Shown here piece after piece: positions 22,477 through 34,889 of a stretch of DNA of 64,000 nucleotides. Every line of letters starts with the position of its first letter. Within the stretch, counting starts at the first letter, position 1. Origin of the DNA: Elmis aenea (lineage: Eukaryota; Arthropoda; Insecta; Coleoptera; Elmidae). The notes under the pieces were generated by a model. That model was not told the DNA's origin, did not search any database, and worked only from the letters and a program-made list of their open reading frames with translations. The stretch lies in contig OX393580.1 in the NCBI GenBank assembly GCA_947652605.1, positions 18,930,159-18,994,158 on the forward strand. The letters are read 5' to 3'. A program made the position numbers and the translations under genes.

Positions 22477-24123
22477 CCCTTATTCTCAAATGACGACGTT
22501 TACCTGTCCTGTAATAACGGTGTATTGTCAGGTACCTGATGATTTTAAGCCTGTCAGCTTAATTTTAATTACTCAGGTAAACAATTGTTTTCATAAATGT
22601 AGCCATTGCATCGCAGTAAGTTGCAGACTTCGAACATATTTAATTGTTAAAAGTGACCAATTTACGAGAGAACACGAAAACCATGACGTCGTCAAAAAAG
22701 TAAGTACTAAATAATATAATTACGGTAAAAATATTTTATTTGTTTACATATTTTGAATATATAATAGTCAAGTGTTTTTTTATATAAAATGTAATTATTT
22801 ATAATAACATTTATAAGGGAGTTATTTCGCTATAAATTTGATTGTCGTCATATGACGACGCTAGGAGAATGCATGTACTAACATACCCTATTTGTCCTTA
22901 GATTTTTGAGTGTAGCCGAAATGATGGATTTGTTAGAAAATTATGATAGTGACCAAGATATTTTTATTGAACCACCTGCAGTTAATGAGCTAACAGACGA
23001 AGATTCAGATGAAGAAGAAGGGACGAATATAAACTGTTTATCCAGAAATCAACTAATGGCACCGGCAGAGAAAAAACAGACCAGAAAAGAAGTTTCAACT
23101 ATTTCCAACCTAAACAAAATACCAAAGATCACCAAAAAATCAAAAAAAGATCAAATTATATGGAGCAGTGGCGGTAAAACTATACATATACAACCTAGTC
23201 AATTTCATCTTATGGCAGAAGAAAATATTGATGAAGTCACTGCTGTTCAATATTTTGAATTAATTATTTACTGCCAGTTCCGAATATTGCTTATCAAAAA
23301 ACTGGCCAAATATAAAATTAATCAAAGAGGAACTGCGAGTATTTTTTGCCATTTTAATTGTTTCTGGGTACAATCCATTGCCAGGAAAAGAAATGTATTG
23401 GAGTACATGTAGTGATTTGCGCAACATTGCGATATATGAATCTATGCGGAGGGATAGATTTGATAATATCATGAAATCACTTCATTTTAAATCAAATTTA
23501 AACTTAGACAAGCTCGATAAGTTTTCCACATTACGACCATTAATTTCATATATTCAAAAAAAATGTATGGAAAATTATACACCCACCTCAGCAATATCGC
23601 ATGATGAGGCAATGGTGGAATACTTCGGTAGGCACGGATGTAAGCAAGCGATTAGAAATAAACCAATACGATTTGGATACAAGGTTTGGTGTCAAAATTC
23701 ACCATCTGGTTATCTAATCGCCTTTGATCCTTACCAAGGAAAAACTTATCGAGGAAATGAAATAATGGAGAGTAAATTTGGTAAATGTTCATCTACAGTG
23801 CTTTACTTGCTAGACCAATATCCTATATATACCTTGCTTTCAACCTTATCATAGTTTATAAGTTTATAGTTTATATGTCTCAAATTTAATTTACATTGTA
23901 ATATACTTTCACAAATAAATCTGAAATTATAAAACATACCAAGATTATTATTATTTGTACTCATATTCCCCTAGCGTCGTCATATAACGACAGCTCCTAA
24001 GTCAGGACCTGCGTCCTGTAATTTAATAAAAAGTGATTTTTCATGTATCTATGGCCATTTTTAAACAACTGATTGAATTTCAAAACATTTTGATAAATAT
24101 TTCTTAATTCCGGAGAATAGGGG
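22477..24123 (+). mobile_element. piggyBac-family transposon, defective
   Basis: TTAA target sites at 22473-22476 and 24124-24127 border the ends CCCTTATTCTC and GAGAATAGGGG. Subterminal copies of a self-complementary 16-mer, GTCGTCATATGACGAC at 22844-22859 and GTCGTCATATAACGAC at 23976-23991, sit beside CTAGG-GAAT in inverted orientation. The element encodes one transposase, described separately. At 1.65 kb it is shorter than intact members (about 2.4 kb), as expected after internal loss. Confidence 0.9.
22683..23854 (+). pseudogene. piggyBac transposase, spliced, frameshifted and truncated
   Basis: A 17-nt first exon (22683-22699) ends at donor GTAAGT; the acceptor CCTTAG at 22896-22901 leads to exon 2. 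The join gives MTSSKKFLSVAEMMDLLENY, the usual start of this family, followed by an acidic region with ELTDEDSDEEEG. A frameshift lies near 23270-23310. Past it come SGYNPLPGKEMYWS, the first catalytic Asp in SHDEAMVEYFG, RNKPIRFGYKVWC and FDPYQGKTYRG. The frame ends at 23854 soon after VLYLLDQYP, so the later catalytic Asp residues and the C-terminal zinc-binding region are lost. It is inactive. The identity is firm. Confidence 0.92.
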
Positions 24124-24127
24124 TTAA

Positions 24128-25558
24128 ATTCGTACAAGTGTTTTTCCAAGTTTATACCGAACATTTGGTTTTAAAATACGCCAAATTTAAGGAACTAGAT
24201 GCAAATATATTTTAATAGAGTGATTATGATTGTTAAGGATTTTAAAATTTCGCATTTTGAACTCCAGCACGCATATCGAAGCGTTCAGGCGTACTGGAAT
24301 TATTTGTTTTAATTAAACTGGGGGCACTTTTTTCTGCTCAACAGCGGAAAATGCACGCATTAATCTGTAAAAAAAAAAGCTGAGTGGACACAACACCCAA
24401 AATACTTGGTGGCCCTATAGCATCCATAATACTTTTGGAATGAACATGATAAACCAGAACAAATTATGTCTAATAATCTTCGCTTAAATCAGAATCGCAT
24501 TTAATAACACATATTTTAGTCAACGCTGTGTAGAAAGCGAATCACCAGTGGGTGGTACACAACATGGGGCAACTGATTAAACGTTCTTGCAACTAGAAAT
24601 GCTCAGGACCCACCAAGATGTTATTGGACATTTTCCCCACGCGAAATGTATTTACTAATTGCCGTTAATTAAATATGTCTTCGTCAAATCGCACAAGCTT
24701 TGAAGCATACGTCCGCTTTAAAGTTAGTGAGTGTATAAAAGAAATATATTGAAGAAAACAGGAGGTAATTAATTCCAAAAATAGTTTAAGTACATCCACT
24801 TGATATTATAAAATAACAATTTTATTAAAATACATAAAATCGTTCCCACGAATGTGCACATTTAATAATGCACAATAAAACAATTATTATAAAGAATCAG
24901 TTTAAACAATACGAACTTATAAATAAACAGCTGACGGATACTACGAATAATTTATTTTGGGTTTGTTATTGTTATCGTTTTATGGTGTTTACATATTTAT
25001 AAATGTTAACTTTTGTTTTTTACTCATTAAAAGTGATGTGATAATTTTTAGTAATAAAGAAATATTATGAAATACTTCACGGTCTGATTACTTTATGAGT
25101 TAACTCTTTTGCAATTGTAATGTTAATAATCAGACTTTAAAAATATTTGGTGTTTGTTTTAAACATTGTTTATATTAGGTTTGTTTCAACAAGCCATTTA
25201 AAACCAATTTATGGATAAGTACGTGCTGGTTTATTCGCATGCGTGAACTATGTACTAATAAATGTGTTGACCAGTATTAGCCTTTGTTGGAACGCTTTTA
25301 CGACTAGTTTAACTGTAAATGACGTTTGTGTCTATTGGGTTCATAGAAATTTGCGCATCGCAAGAATAAACACCTTACGAATCCAGTACTAAATAGGATT
25401 GGAAGGGTGATGCACAGTTACCTAAGCTCACGTTAGTTGTGAACAGCGCATGCATGTAAAAATCCAAGTTCTAGTATATGCCTTCATTTACGTACCAACT
25501 GTTTTGATAGAACATTGACTAGTTCATGTATTAATTGTATAATAGTTGGAACAGCCGA
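24128..25558. other. No gene seen
   Basis: About 1.4 kb of intron sequence, AT-rich and without recognised repeats or coding patterns. Confidence 0.5.
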
Positions 25559-26617
25559 CTAACCGTTCGGTGAACTATCAAAGACTGTGATGGAACGCGA
25601 TATCGATACTGCGCAGAAGCCTGATAGTACATTGGATCGTTCATAGCCTTTTTGGGAAAAACCTATTGATAGAATGGATGCAGGGAAATATAATATACAA
25701 ATAACTTTGAATTCGCCGTTTTCTGTGTAAACACCAACATTATTAGCGCCACAAATGTGTATTACATTCATTATTAGCGGTAAATTTTCCACCCTCAGTT
25801 TTTTTTTTGGATTTATGAACAAAAAGAAGTCACAGGGCTGTAAGGTGGATGGCGCAGCTCTGTAAATCCACATTCTTGAATTACAGCCTGAACATTCCGT
25901 GCTTTATGGACCTTGCAATTGGTGCAAAAGCGCATTTTTTTGCCGCCACGATGAAGGCTGTCTTCAAATAGACCTCTCTATTAATTGTTGTGTCTTTTTT
26001 CACATATTTATTAAGCAGAACTCCCTTCCTCATTCCAATAAATGATTGAATTCGTTTTCCGGTCGAAGACTGTATTTTGGCTTTTTTGGGAGAAGCCGAA
26101 CCTTTGTGGCCCCACTGCATAGATTTGTTTGGTGGGAGGATCCCAGTGATACACCCAAGTCTCATACCCCGTACGAATTCGTGAAAAAAAGCTCTCATGA
26201 ACCTGTGAAGCGATGAGATTTTTTTTCTAACAAGTTTTTGCTTCGGAGCGGCGTAAGAAGTTTAGGAATCCAGACACTTTCTTTATACCTAAATCGTCGC
26301 GCAAAACTTTCCAAACAGTCGTTTCGGATACGCCAACTTCCCTGGCTATGAAAGACAACTCCATCCGCTAATCTGACAGCACCAGATCTTAAGATTTTTA
26401 ACTTCAGTTCTTGCCTCAATTGGTCGACCTGATTTTGGATCATCCTGTGTAGAGTCTCGCCTCAGCGAAACTGCTTAGACCAAAGTTTTACTTCTAATAA
26501 AGATGGGGCTTCATCTCCATATACGTCAGTCATTTTTTGATGAATAAATTTTGGCGCATTACCCTCTTTTGTAAAAAGTGTTATTACACTTCGATGCTCG
26601 AGTTTAATTTTACTCAT
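25559..26617 (-). pseudogene. mariner-like transposase, several frameshifts
   Basis: Read from ATG at 26617. The N-terminal part gives MSKIKLEHRSVITLFTKEG and a helix-turn-helix with VWIPKLLTPL and KNLLEKKSHRF (26443-26195). Then come KSMQWGHKGSASPKKAKIQ and KGVLLNKYVKKDTTINREVY (26198-25881), and a degenerate end with CDFFLFINPKKKLRVENLP (25873-25559). This is the domain order of mariner transposases (HTH, WVPxLLT, QSMQW-H-GSPxPKK, KGVLLIDYL, PSDFFLFxxLK). Catalytic Asp motifs are not recoverable and frames change at least three times. No terminal repeats were found. Confidence 0.85.
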
Positions 26618-26629
26618 TTTTGTTTCGAA

Positions 26630-27676
26630 AAATACGCCCTCGTATTTACTTTAGAAGGCAAATTCAAGCTTCCATTTTCCTATAAATTATTTTAATGTGT
26701 TAGACATTGTCAGTTTTTTGCTGACCTTGGATTTTTGATTATTTAAGTCAGACTTCGTCGATGTGTTACAGATCGTTCTTCTTTTTACATGATAGAACAC
26801 AGGTTACTTATTTGTTACTAAATTGTGACTATACAGCAGATCTAATTTATTTGGGCTCACTATAAGCTCACAAAAAAACGATGACCCATATAAAACAACT
26901 CCATTTCACTTTTACGTTACAATTTAACAAAATAATCACGCAAATAGGGTTAAGAATTTTTAAAACTCGTTCTTGATAAGCCACGTTTACTGTGCATTCA
27001 AAAATCTTTTAATATCACTTCTCGCTTCATTCAAAATCACATAACGTTACAGGAGATACCAAATTACACCCCGGGTTTATTGTAAACCGCGTCTATAACC
27101 TGTAACGACTTCCCGTAGCTAAATAACTTCTTATCTTAAAACGTAGTCGACATAGCTTACACCCCGGCAACTAAAGTGTACGTATCAAGTTGGCATTGTT
27201 ACTTCTCGGATCAATGTTAAGAGGAAATGGGATTCGAGTTCTCATGGTGTGCACATCAATGATAAGCTTCATGAAGATGACATATCGATCAGATATTCAT
27301 CAAACTTGCGAAATTGTGCATGAAAAGTTGCAAATTGTTATTTATTTTGCAAAAGGGAAAGTGGATTTTAGAGAAAAACATAATTTTTTGAAGTGCTCTC
27401 ACATCAGGGCAACCCAAAATATTGATTAAAAATCAGTCTATTGGGATGCTTGAATTATTTAAGTGATACATTTGCCAATATATATTTTTTTTAACACGTA
27501 TGGTGTTTGAGCTATTAATACTGGCCTAATAAGCCAATCATAAATTTTTTTCTAATAAATCTTAAAACTAAATACTTAACAACTAGAGTCCATATATTGA
27601 TGTCTTCTAGATTGTTCTCACTATATTGTATGCACTCTCACTCGCGCACTATGCTCTGCTTTTTACACAAAACACA
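26630..27676. other. No gene seen
   Basis: AT-rich sequence between the mariner and LINE relics. The open frame at 27190-27429 has no recognisable domain. Confidence 0.45.
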
Positions 27677-28590
27677 CTACACGAGTTCAAGGAGCTTGGT
27701 CCTCTTCATTCTTCGGACAAGATGTTGGTTGTCCAGCAGTTGAAGAGCTCCTGCATTCTCATGATGGTGGAGTCTGGTTTCGTGTTTACCAGCTAACCTT
27801 TTGATTTCTTCCTTAACCATTGGTATACCAAGATCTCGATGAAGACCACTGTTGCGGACGTACCATGGAGCGTTTACCATATTACGTAGCTCTTTGTTTT
27901 GAAAAGTCTGGATAGATGTAATATTGCTGTCTTTGGTGCAACCCCAAAGTTGAATACCATAAGGCTACACGGGTTTCAGGAACTGTTTGTATATTAGGAT
28001 CTTATTATATAATGATAATTTGGAATATCTTCCAAGAAGCCAGAAGTACTGTCTGTATTTTAGATTAAGTTTGATTTTTTTCTTTTCAATATGTATTTCC
28101 ATCGCAATTTTGCGTCAAGGATCATGCCAAGATATTTCGCTTGATTTTCATATGGCACTATAGTCCCATTTATATTAAGTAGCAGTGGATACGTTATCCT
28201 TTTATTTGTAAAATTGACATGGGTGGACTTAAGTTCGATAAGCTTAATTTTCCATTGTTTGGTCCAGTTGAGCATTATGTTACTGGCTGTTTGCAACTCT
28301 CTAGTGGATGTTTCCTGATCTTTGCCTACTGCAAGTAGTACAGTGTCGTCTACAAATGTGACTATAGTAACTTCTTCTAGTACTGGTATATCACTAGTGT
28401 ATAACAGATAAAGGACATAACCAAGGACGCTACCCTGTGGTACGCCTGCTTTAATCTCCTTCAAGTCGGAATATTCATCTCCTTGTTTTATTTTGTAGAG
28501 TCTGTCAGAGATGTATGATGTTAAGATATCTATGTATTGCTTATGCTTAATGCCAATCTTTAATTAAAAATCTTGCTCCTCATAAAAACG
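27677..28590 (-). pseudogene. Jockey-like LINE, reverse transcriptase C-terminal half
   Basis: From about 28590 downward: KQYIDILTSYISDRLYKIKQ, AGVPQGSVLGYVLYLLYTSD, the catalytic box as FVDDTVLLA (usually FADDT), KQWKIKLIELKSTHV, YLGMILDAKLRWK, then after a frameshift PYGIQLWGCTKDSNI and NAPWYVRNSGLHRDLGIP. It ends at a stop at 27677. This is the typical thumb and tail of Jockey-clade LINEs. The element is 5'-truncated near 28.6 kb, as usual for target-primed insertion. At least one frameshift (between 28060 and 27880) disables it. Confidence 0.9.
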
Positions 28591-29739
28591 AAGAGTCTTG
28601 TAAATGGTCAAGTTTTTCTTCTTCTTCTTTTCAATCTCCTTTTGCCTTTTCAAGCGTCGGAGGGCGTCAAGTTTTTCTAAATGTCTTAAATTCTCGTGCG
28701 ACACCTATGACCAGGATATGACCAAGAGTGTGTGAAGCAAAATGGTATGTAGGAATGCAGAATTCAAAACTTGAGAACTTTTGTACATGAAATTAAATGC
28801 TATGGTACATGTTTTACATTCAATTTAAACAGCATCCACTACACATATAATTAATAGATATTTAGGATTAAAAATCGGTTATTTCAGTGGCCCAACCTTT
28901 ATAAGCAAACGACTTGTTAGGAATAGAATTCTACCATAAAATAATGCTCAAAAATCTTAATCTAATTATAGGGTAACGTATATATCACTTAAATTCAAAT
29001 TAAAACAATCTGATCCGATTAAAAAGCAGTAGTTAATTGTTTTTCTGTTTTAAATTAAATTTAGCGTCTCTTGTAACAAAACCATAAATCAAAAGTGTTA
29101 TTACTTATGGTTATGACTTTTATCCCGGAGTTTTAAATTAAAATTTAGAATTAACAAGGAAACTTTATACCACTACACAACCCGCAGTGATTTGAAGCCC
29201 AGCTGCAATTTAGCAATTTTAGACAGATGTTTTAACAGTTAGATTTAATTATCAAGTTGGCGTTAAATATATGCAACAAAAGTACTTGAATACTTGAAAA
29301 CTCAACGATTGTTAAGGACTTGTGGACAGGATTTGCTCTCTTTCTTGTATTTAATGAGAGTTGAGACGCGCTAATGCCTCTAAGCTGTTATTTTCTTATC
29401 CAAAAGGCGCTATATTCATTAAAATGAGGCATAATTTAAGGCGGCCTTAAATGGCAACGGAAGTGCGAAGCTTCCAATACTAGTACATTTGTATTATTTT
29501 TATCAATAACAGTTTGTTATCAATCCTTGACCTGTCTCTTGTCGTAGTCGTCAGTTGATCGTGTAAATAGTGAAACGCCACACCAAAATAAACTTCCTTT
29601 AAGACAAAAACAAATTCTTCCTTGAATATACAATTAATGTATCAATGATTTTATACCTTTCGACTATTTTATATCGGCCTGTTTCAGCTACTTGACTAAT
29701 TACCATTAGCGGTGGCGGGAACTTTGCTCATCTTGGCTT
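28591..29739. other. No gene seen
   Basis: AT-rich intron sequence after the LINE truncation point. A CTTCTTCTTCTTTTC pyrimidine run near 28620 is the only compositional feature. Confidence 0.45.
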
Positions 29740-30330
29740 TTAAGCGGGATTCAGACGATCAATATAATAAAATTATTGTCAATATTTCAGTATTGTCGAT
29801 ATTATTGAACGTGTGACGGTATATATTGCCATATTGTCAATATTTCAAATATTGATGGGGGTGGTTTGATGAAAAGCAAAATATTTTTAACATTGACAAT
29901 AAATATTGACCGTCTGACAGTGATTATTGACAATAACTCACTTTGCATCGAGATGAGCTACAGTCGACAAGTATGCTAATCGTTTTTAAAAGTATCAAAA
30001 TCATATTTTTCCATCAACACAACTAATCTTGTTCGATAGCTGGTTCTACTAAATAAATAGTTACTTGAAAGACGTACTAGTCATGCGAAAATAATTTTGA
30101 AAATCTTTTGGGGTGGTAGTACGAACTTCATTTAACCATTCCTTTGCTCATAATTTTGTTTGGGTTTCTACCGATAACCACCATTGTTCAGATCATCTGA
30201 ACATTTTTTCTTATTTCATTAATATGTTAATTTAATTTCAAATACCTTTAGTATTTAAATTTTAATTCAATTACTTAATTTAATATCTCACATTTCATTT
30301 CCTGCAGCGAACACACGTGCCGACAAACAT

Positions 30331-30402
30331 CTTACTTTGCAATTTGCTACATGTGCGAATCGATTACCTGGCGATATCACAATTAGTAAATTGCAAAGTA
30401 AG
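30331..30402. repeat. Perfect 15-bp inverted repeat, 42-bp loop
   Basis: CTTACTTTGCAATTT at 30331-30345 and AAATTGCAAAGTAAG at 30388-30402. It could be a hairpin or the ends of a tiny insertion inside the TTAA element. Confidence 0.8.
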
Positions 30403-30555
30403 GTAATACACAATCCTAAAGTCCGATAGGAATATTTTTAATGTAATTTTTAATGTAATTTTTAATGTTTATTCAGCATGTATATTTTGTATATATACCG
30501 TTAATTATTTTTAATAAATTAGTACAGATTAATAGTCTTACTCATTCAACAACTA

Positions 30556-30660
30556 CCTAAGCCACAATTATAGGGGTGTGAGGCTGCACTACAACACACT
30601 ATTACAAGTTATCATTACCTAAGCCACAATTATAGGGGTGTGAGGCTGCACTCCAACACA
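30556..30660. repeat. Tandem duplication, 62-bp period
   Basis: Two copies of CCTAAGCCACAATTATAGGG plus TGTGAGGCTGCACT start at 30556 and 30618, differing by about one base. They lie inside the 29744-31318 element. Confidence 0.9.
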
Positions 30661-30874
30661 CAACACACACACTTACACATCCGCACTTTATACAAAATAC
30701 ACTACAAATTTACACCAGATCACAGCATCTGGCCGAAAACAACCATAATAGCAACACAAGCTTTCTTTTGAAACAATATCGTTGGCTGCCAAACTTAAAC
30801 TAAATGTATTGTCAATAAATATTGATCGTGTGAGGCAAATGCAGTTTGTCAGTATTTATTGACAGTATTGACAA

Positions 30875-31299
30875 TATACAGGGCGTTTCTGAAATATTGC
30901 GAAAAAATTCGGGAGGTGATTCCTCATCGAAAATTAAGGGGGGTTTTTTATATATAATTTTTTCCTTAGACGTCTCCTTTCGTAGTTACACCCCCAAAAA
31001 TGGAGCGGTAAAATTAGGTTTTTATTTTATTTCTCCCCTTGTGAAGGAGGGAGATGATTGAAAATATTACTAAGGTAAACCTTTTAATAAGCATAAATTA
31101 TCTACCAAATATCATTCTCCTACATTTATCCAAATTTAAGAAATAATATAAAAACGTAATTTGACCGCTCGCCTTTAGGGGGGTGAAACTACGAAAAGAG
31201 ACGTCGAGGGTAAAATTTTTATATGAAAGACCCCCCTTAATTTTCGAATAGGAATCACGTCCCGAATTTTTTCGCAATATTTAAGAAACACCCTGTATA
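30875..31299. mobile_element. Snap-back family 1, internally deleted copy
   Basis: TATACAGGGCGTTTCTGAAA at the left and AAGAAACACCCTGTATA at the right, with only the outer ~200 bp of each arm. It keeps GGGAGGTGATTCCTCATCG and the CCTTTCG-AGTTACACCCCC block. It is inserted at TA within the right end of the TTAA element, so it is younger than it. Confidence 0.85.
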
Positions 31300-31944
31300 T
31301 TGATTGTCTGAAGCCCGCTTAGAACTAAGAAAGATAACAAAATTTTGTCCAAGTATACCAAGCCAATTAAGACCGATCAATTGTGTAGTAATCATATCTT
31401 CGTAGAAAAGATATTTGAAATTATTTCGTATGCTATTTTGATCAGGTATTAAAAGTTGCGTAGACTTATGCAATACACACAACTTTTTAAGTCTTGCATG
31501 CGTGAACAAATTGATTACTTTTAATCAGGGACTGAGAACGGAACGAAAACGAAAACGTTAAACGAAATTAACCGAAATTTTGTTAAGAACGAAAACGAAA
31601 CCGAAAACGAAATTATTATTTTTCGTTCAAGAACGAAAACGAAATAAATATTTTCCAAAACCGGTTTTAACCGGTTTTGTTGCTATTTTAAATTTATTTG
31701 TTAAACACAAACGCGAATTTACCCTCTGTGCTGGGGAGACTCCACGAGGCAGTAAAAAATCTCACTTGAAATAAGTGAGCTTTACTTTTCTCCATATATT
31801 TACGTGAATATGTATTAACAACTTTATTGTTTATACTTGCAATTTCGTGTAACACAATTAACGGTACAGATATTCTCTATTTCTAATTTGTTTTTTAGAT
31901 CATCAATATAGAATATACACTTGATTGAATATATATTATCAATG

Positions 31945-32064
31945 TGTATGTTTTCTTTGCGTTTAGACATAATAATAGTAAAATTTATTCTTTCTTCGAA
32001 AAGGACTAATGTAAAAGAAGATTTATTGGAAGATGTGTTGCTAGTAAGATTTAACGGAATGTGA
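31945..32064 (+). pseudogene. hAT transposase C-terminal dimerisation fragment
   Basis: Plus-strand reading MFSLRLDIIIVKFILSSKRT, then NVKEDLLEDVLLVRFNGM and TGA (32062-32064). It resembles the end of hAT transposases (FS-AGxIxxxKRxxLxxxxxExLLFLxxN). It lies inside an element with independent hAT ends and is in the orientation expected for its left end to be the 5' side or an inverted copy. It is short and degenerate. Confidence 0.5.
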
Positions 32065-32693
32065 AAATGTATATTGTATGGCATGTACAAACTATAAAGT
32101 TAAAGTATATTTCAAGTTGATATAAGTTTTTTTTAATATATATTTTTTTTTATAACATTTAGTAAATTATCCACTTGAATTCATTCTTTTGTCTTTTTAA
32201 ATAATTACAGCAGGATCTTATTTAATTCAAATGCATAGATTTTTAGTACTAAAACAAATTTAAAACAGCACTTGCTATATTTTCATATTTTTAGATAAAG
32301 ATCGTGTGTCTAATTTAACCTAATCACTTTGTGTTTTTGCACCTTACGCGTGTTAAACTTAATAAAATGGTTAAATGTTAAAGTGTTTAACGATTTGGTA
32401 AATTTAATATGGCGATGGTTCGCCAGTCTAAAATATGCTGTCCGTGAGCATCAAACCCCATCGTCATCGTTTATATATTAGTTGAGACGCAAATATTGTT
32501 ATCGTATTTATAGAGGGTTGTGACTAGAAAAAAAATGATTTTTTTACGACAAAATAAATATTGTAAAACCGGTTTTAACCAGGGATTGTATAACGTTATT
32601 TATTGTTTGTTTTCGTTACATAACGTTATAAATAACGTTAAAAAAATGAATTGTTATGTTATATAACGTTATATAAAGTTACATAAATTATGA

Positions 32694-33660
32694 TATACAG
32701 GGTTTCTTAAATAATGCGAAAAAATTCGGAAGGTGATTCCTTATTGAAAATAATGTGGGGTCTTTTATATAACAATTTTTTCTTAGACGACTCCTTTCGG
32801 AGTTACACCCCCCTAAAGGGGAGCGATAAAATTGGGCTTTTATTTTATTTCTCAAATTTAGATAAATGTAGGAGAATGATATTTGATAGATGTTTTATAC
32901 TTATTAAAAGGTTTCCCATAGTATTATTTTCAATCATCTTCCACCTTCATAGGGGGCTGATAAGTGCGACCCCTGTTGGTTTTTTAATCAGAAGTTTTTG
33001 ACGAGTTGAAATTTTGCAAAAAAAAATTTTTGTTAGTTTTATTTATTTAGAACCTTTTTTTATTCTTTAGTTTTTCTCGTAAATCTTACAGTTTTGAGTA
33101 AAAAATTAAATGAGTCAATATGATGTTTATGTTCATATTGGGTAGATTTGACGGGCGTTTTAGCGTTGTCGCCGCGTAAACGTCAAAATGAATTACACCG
33201 GTCACTTCTATCCAATATCATTTTATATTGGAATATTTGATGGTTCATGTTCATTCATATAATTTTTTACTCAAAAACTGTAGGTTTAACGAGAACAGTT
33301 AAAGAATAAAAAAAACTTCTAAACAAATTAAGTTTTTAAAGAAAATTTAAAATTGCTAGATTTCAACCCACCAAAAAGTCCTGATAAAAAAACCAACAGG
33401 TGTCGCACTTTTCAGCCCCCTGTGAAGGTGGGAGATGATTAAAAATATTACTATGGGAAACCTTTTTATAAGTATAAATCTCCCACATTTATCCAATTTT
33501 GGGAAATAAAATAAAAACCCAATTTTAGCGATCCCCTTTAGGGGGGTGTAACTCCGAAAGGAGAGCCTAAAGAAAAAAAAAATAAGAAAGACCCCTCTAA
33601 ATTTTCGATTAAGTATCACCTCCCGAATTTTTTCGCATTATTTAAGAAACATGCTGTATA
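32694..33660. mobile_element. Snap-back family 1, near-full copy
   Basis: TATACAGGGTTTCTTAAATA to TTTAAGAAACATGCTGTATA. Arms of about 420 bp carry the family blocks (CCTTTCGGAGTTACACCCCC, GGGCTGA-AGTGCGACCCCTG) and the centre GACGGGCGTTTTAGCG. It is inserted in the hAT element at 31526-34377. Confidence 0.85.
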
Positions 33661-34325
33661 AAAATAATTTTTATTTGTAACTCTGAAATTATTTTTGGGA
33701 TCTGTAAATGTAAATTTAAAAAACAGTACTACAAAATTACGTTGAGGTTGAGATATATTATTTTCATTTTAATTTCTAAAATACAAACAAAATATTATAT
33801 CTTCTGAAAATAAAAAGATCGCCATATAAAAATTTAATTGTTTTTCAGAGCATTCTCGATTTTATGAATTATTTACACAAATTTTAAAATTTCAACAAGT
33901 TTTTTGAAAGAAAAATGGTATGTTGGTTACCAATCTGAAAAGCTAATTTTTTTGTCTGTCTGATGGTGTAAAAATACAATATGGCGGCCATAAGAAATAA
34001 AAAAGTTGACTATCGCAACTTGAAATGTAGAAGGCTTAGAAAATTTCTGTTGACGTCATCAAACCCAGGACGGTTAAAAACATAAAGTTACCAAGTTTAA
34101 ATGAAATAGCGTCAATGGTAGGGAAGATAATAATATTTTTCTAAAATCACATTTTTCAGTTTTTTTTGTAATAAATCAAAAACGAATCAAAATATCCAGG
34201 ATTTCTTTTCAGATTCTTAATCGCCATAAAAATGTGCAACTTTTCTCTAATTTAACCGACCTTGTATCTCTTACCGTTTCCAAGATAGCAATGCTGAGCA
34301 TCGAAAAAAGCACCACCCTGTATTT
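33661..34325. other. Unassigned segment ending CACCACCCTGTAT
   Basis: About 660 bp with CAATATGGCGGCCATAAGAA and a CACCACCCTGTAT end like the right terminus of a TACAGGGTG element. No complementary left arm is present, so it may be half of a snap-back element. Confidence 0.4.
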
Positions 34326-34385
34326 CGTTTTCGTTCCGAACAGAAACGAACGGAATTTTTTTCGTTTTTAGTCCCTGCTTTTAAT

Positions 34386-34889
34386 TAATCCCTTTTAATA
34401 ATAACCATGTCTTCAAACATCCTGTATCCACATAATATCAATTAAACGTTCAATTGCAGTCGTACTCACTTATTTCAAATGCGCAAAAGTCTCGTAATAA
34501 GTTATTTATCAATTAACTTTTGATAATATGCGTAACACGGCCTTGCATGTTAGTTAATATAACAGAGATCAATTGAAAATGTCTAGGTTTATGCGAAGGG
34601 TCACATAGATCAGAAAGCAATTAGTGTACTTATATTCAAGTCAGAACGAAATGGTTTATTAGCGGAATCTAGCTTCGAAATATCCGGAATCATGTTCTAA
34701 TTGATATTCTGGGCAAAATAATTCATGGGAGATGCCATCACCCCCGCACTCAACTAAAACGCTGCGTCATAACTGGGGCGGTCGATTAACCCCGAGCTAT
34801 TTTAATGCGTCTCATTCTGTTGGCCTACTGAATCTATTTGTATTAAGCCAGATTTCCGTTTAGAACGCATCAGGAAGAAAATCAAGAAC
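34386..34889. other. No gene seen
   Basis: About 500 bp of AT-rich intron with no recognised feature. Confidence 0.45.

Larger units (their letters stand above)
29744..31318. mobile_element. TTAA-flanked non-coding element with GCGGGxTTCAGAC ends
   Basis: Begins GCGGGATTCAGACGATCAAT after TTAA (29740-29743) and ends with the near-complement ATTGATTGTCTGAAGCCCGC before TTAG (31319-31322). The ~22-bp inverted ends and the near-duplicated TTAA suggest a piggyBac-like MITE. The subterminal zones are rich in TATTGTCAATATT-type palindromes. A short family 1 snap-back element is inserted in the right terminus. Confidence 0.6.
31526..34377 (+). mobile_element. hAT element with nested insertions
   Basis: Left end CAGGGACTGAGAACG, right end TTTTAGTCCCTG, with target duplication CTTTTAAT at 31518-31525 and 34378-34385. 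The left subterminal zone is a GAACGAAAACGAAA-rich array and the right has its complement. It still holds a scrap of hAT transposase (31945-32064), an AACGTTAT-rich palindromic patch (32590-32690), a family 1 snap-back element, and a further unassigned piece. At 2.85 kb, about 1.6 kb of it is later insertions. Confidence 0.9.

Noticed and set aside
31559..31660. Telomere-like GAACGAAAAC repeats
   Set aside because: They match the subterminal zone of the hAT element and have their complement at its right end. Insect telomeres are usually TTAGG.
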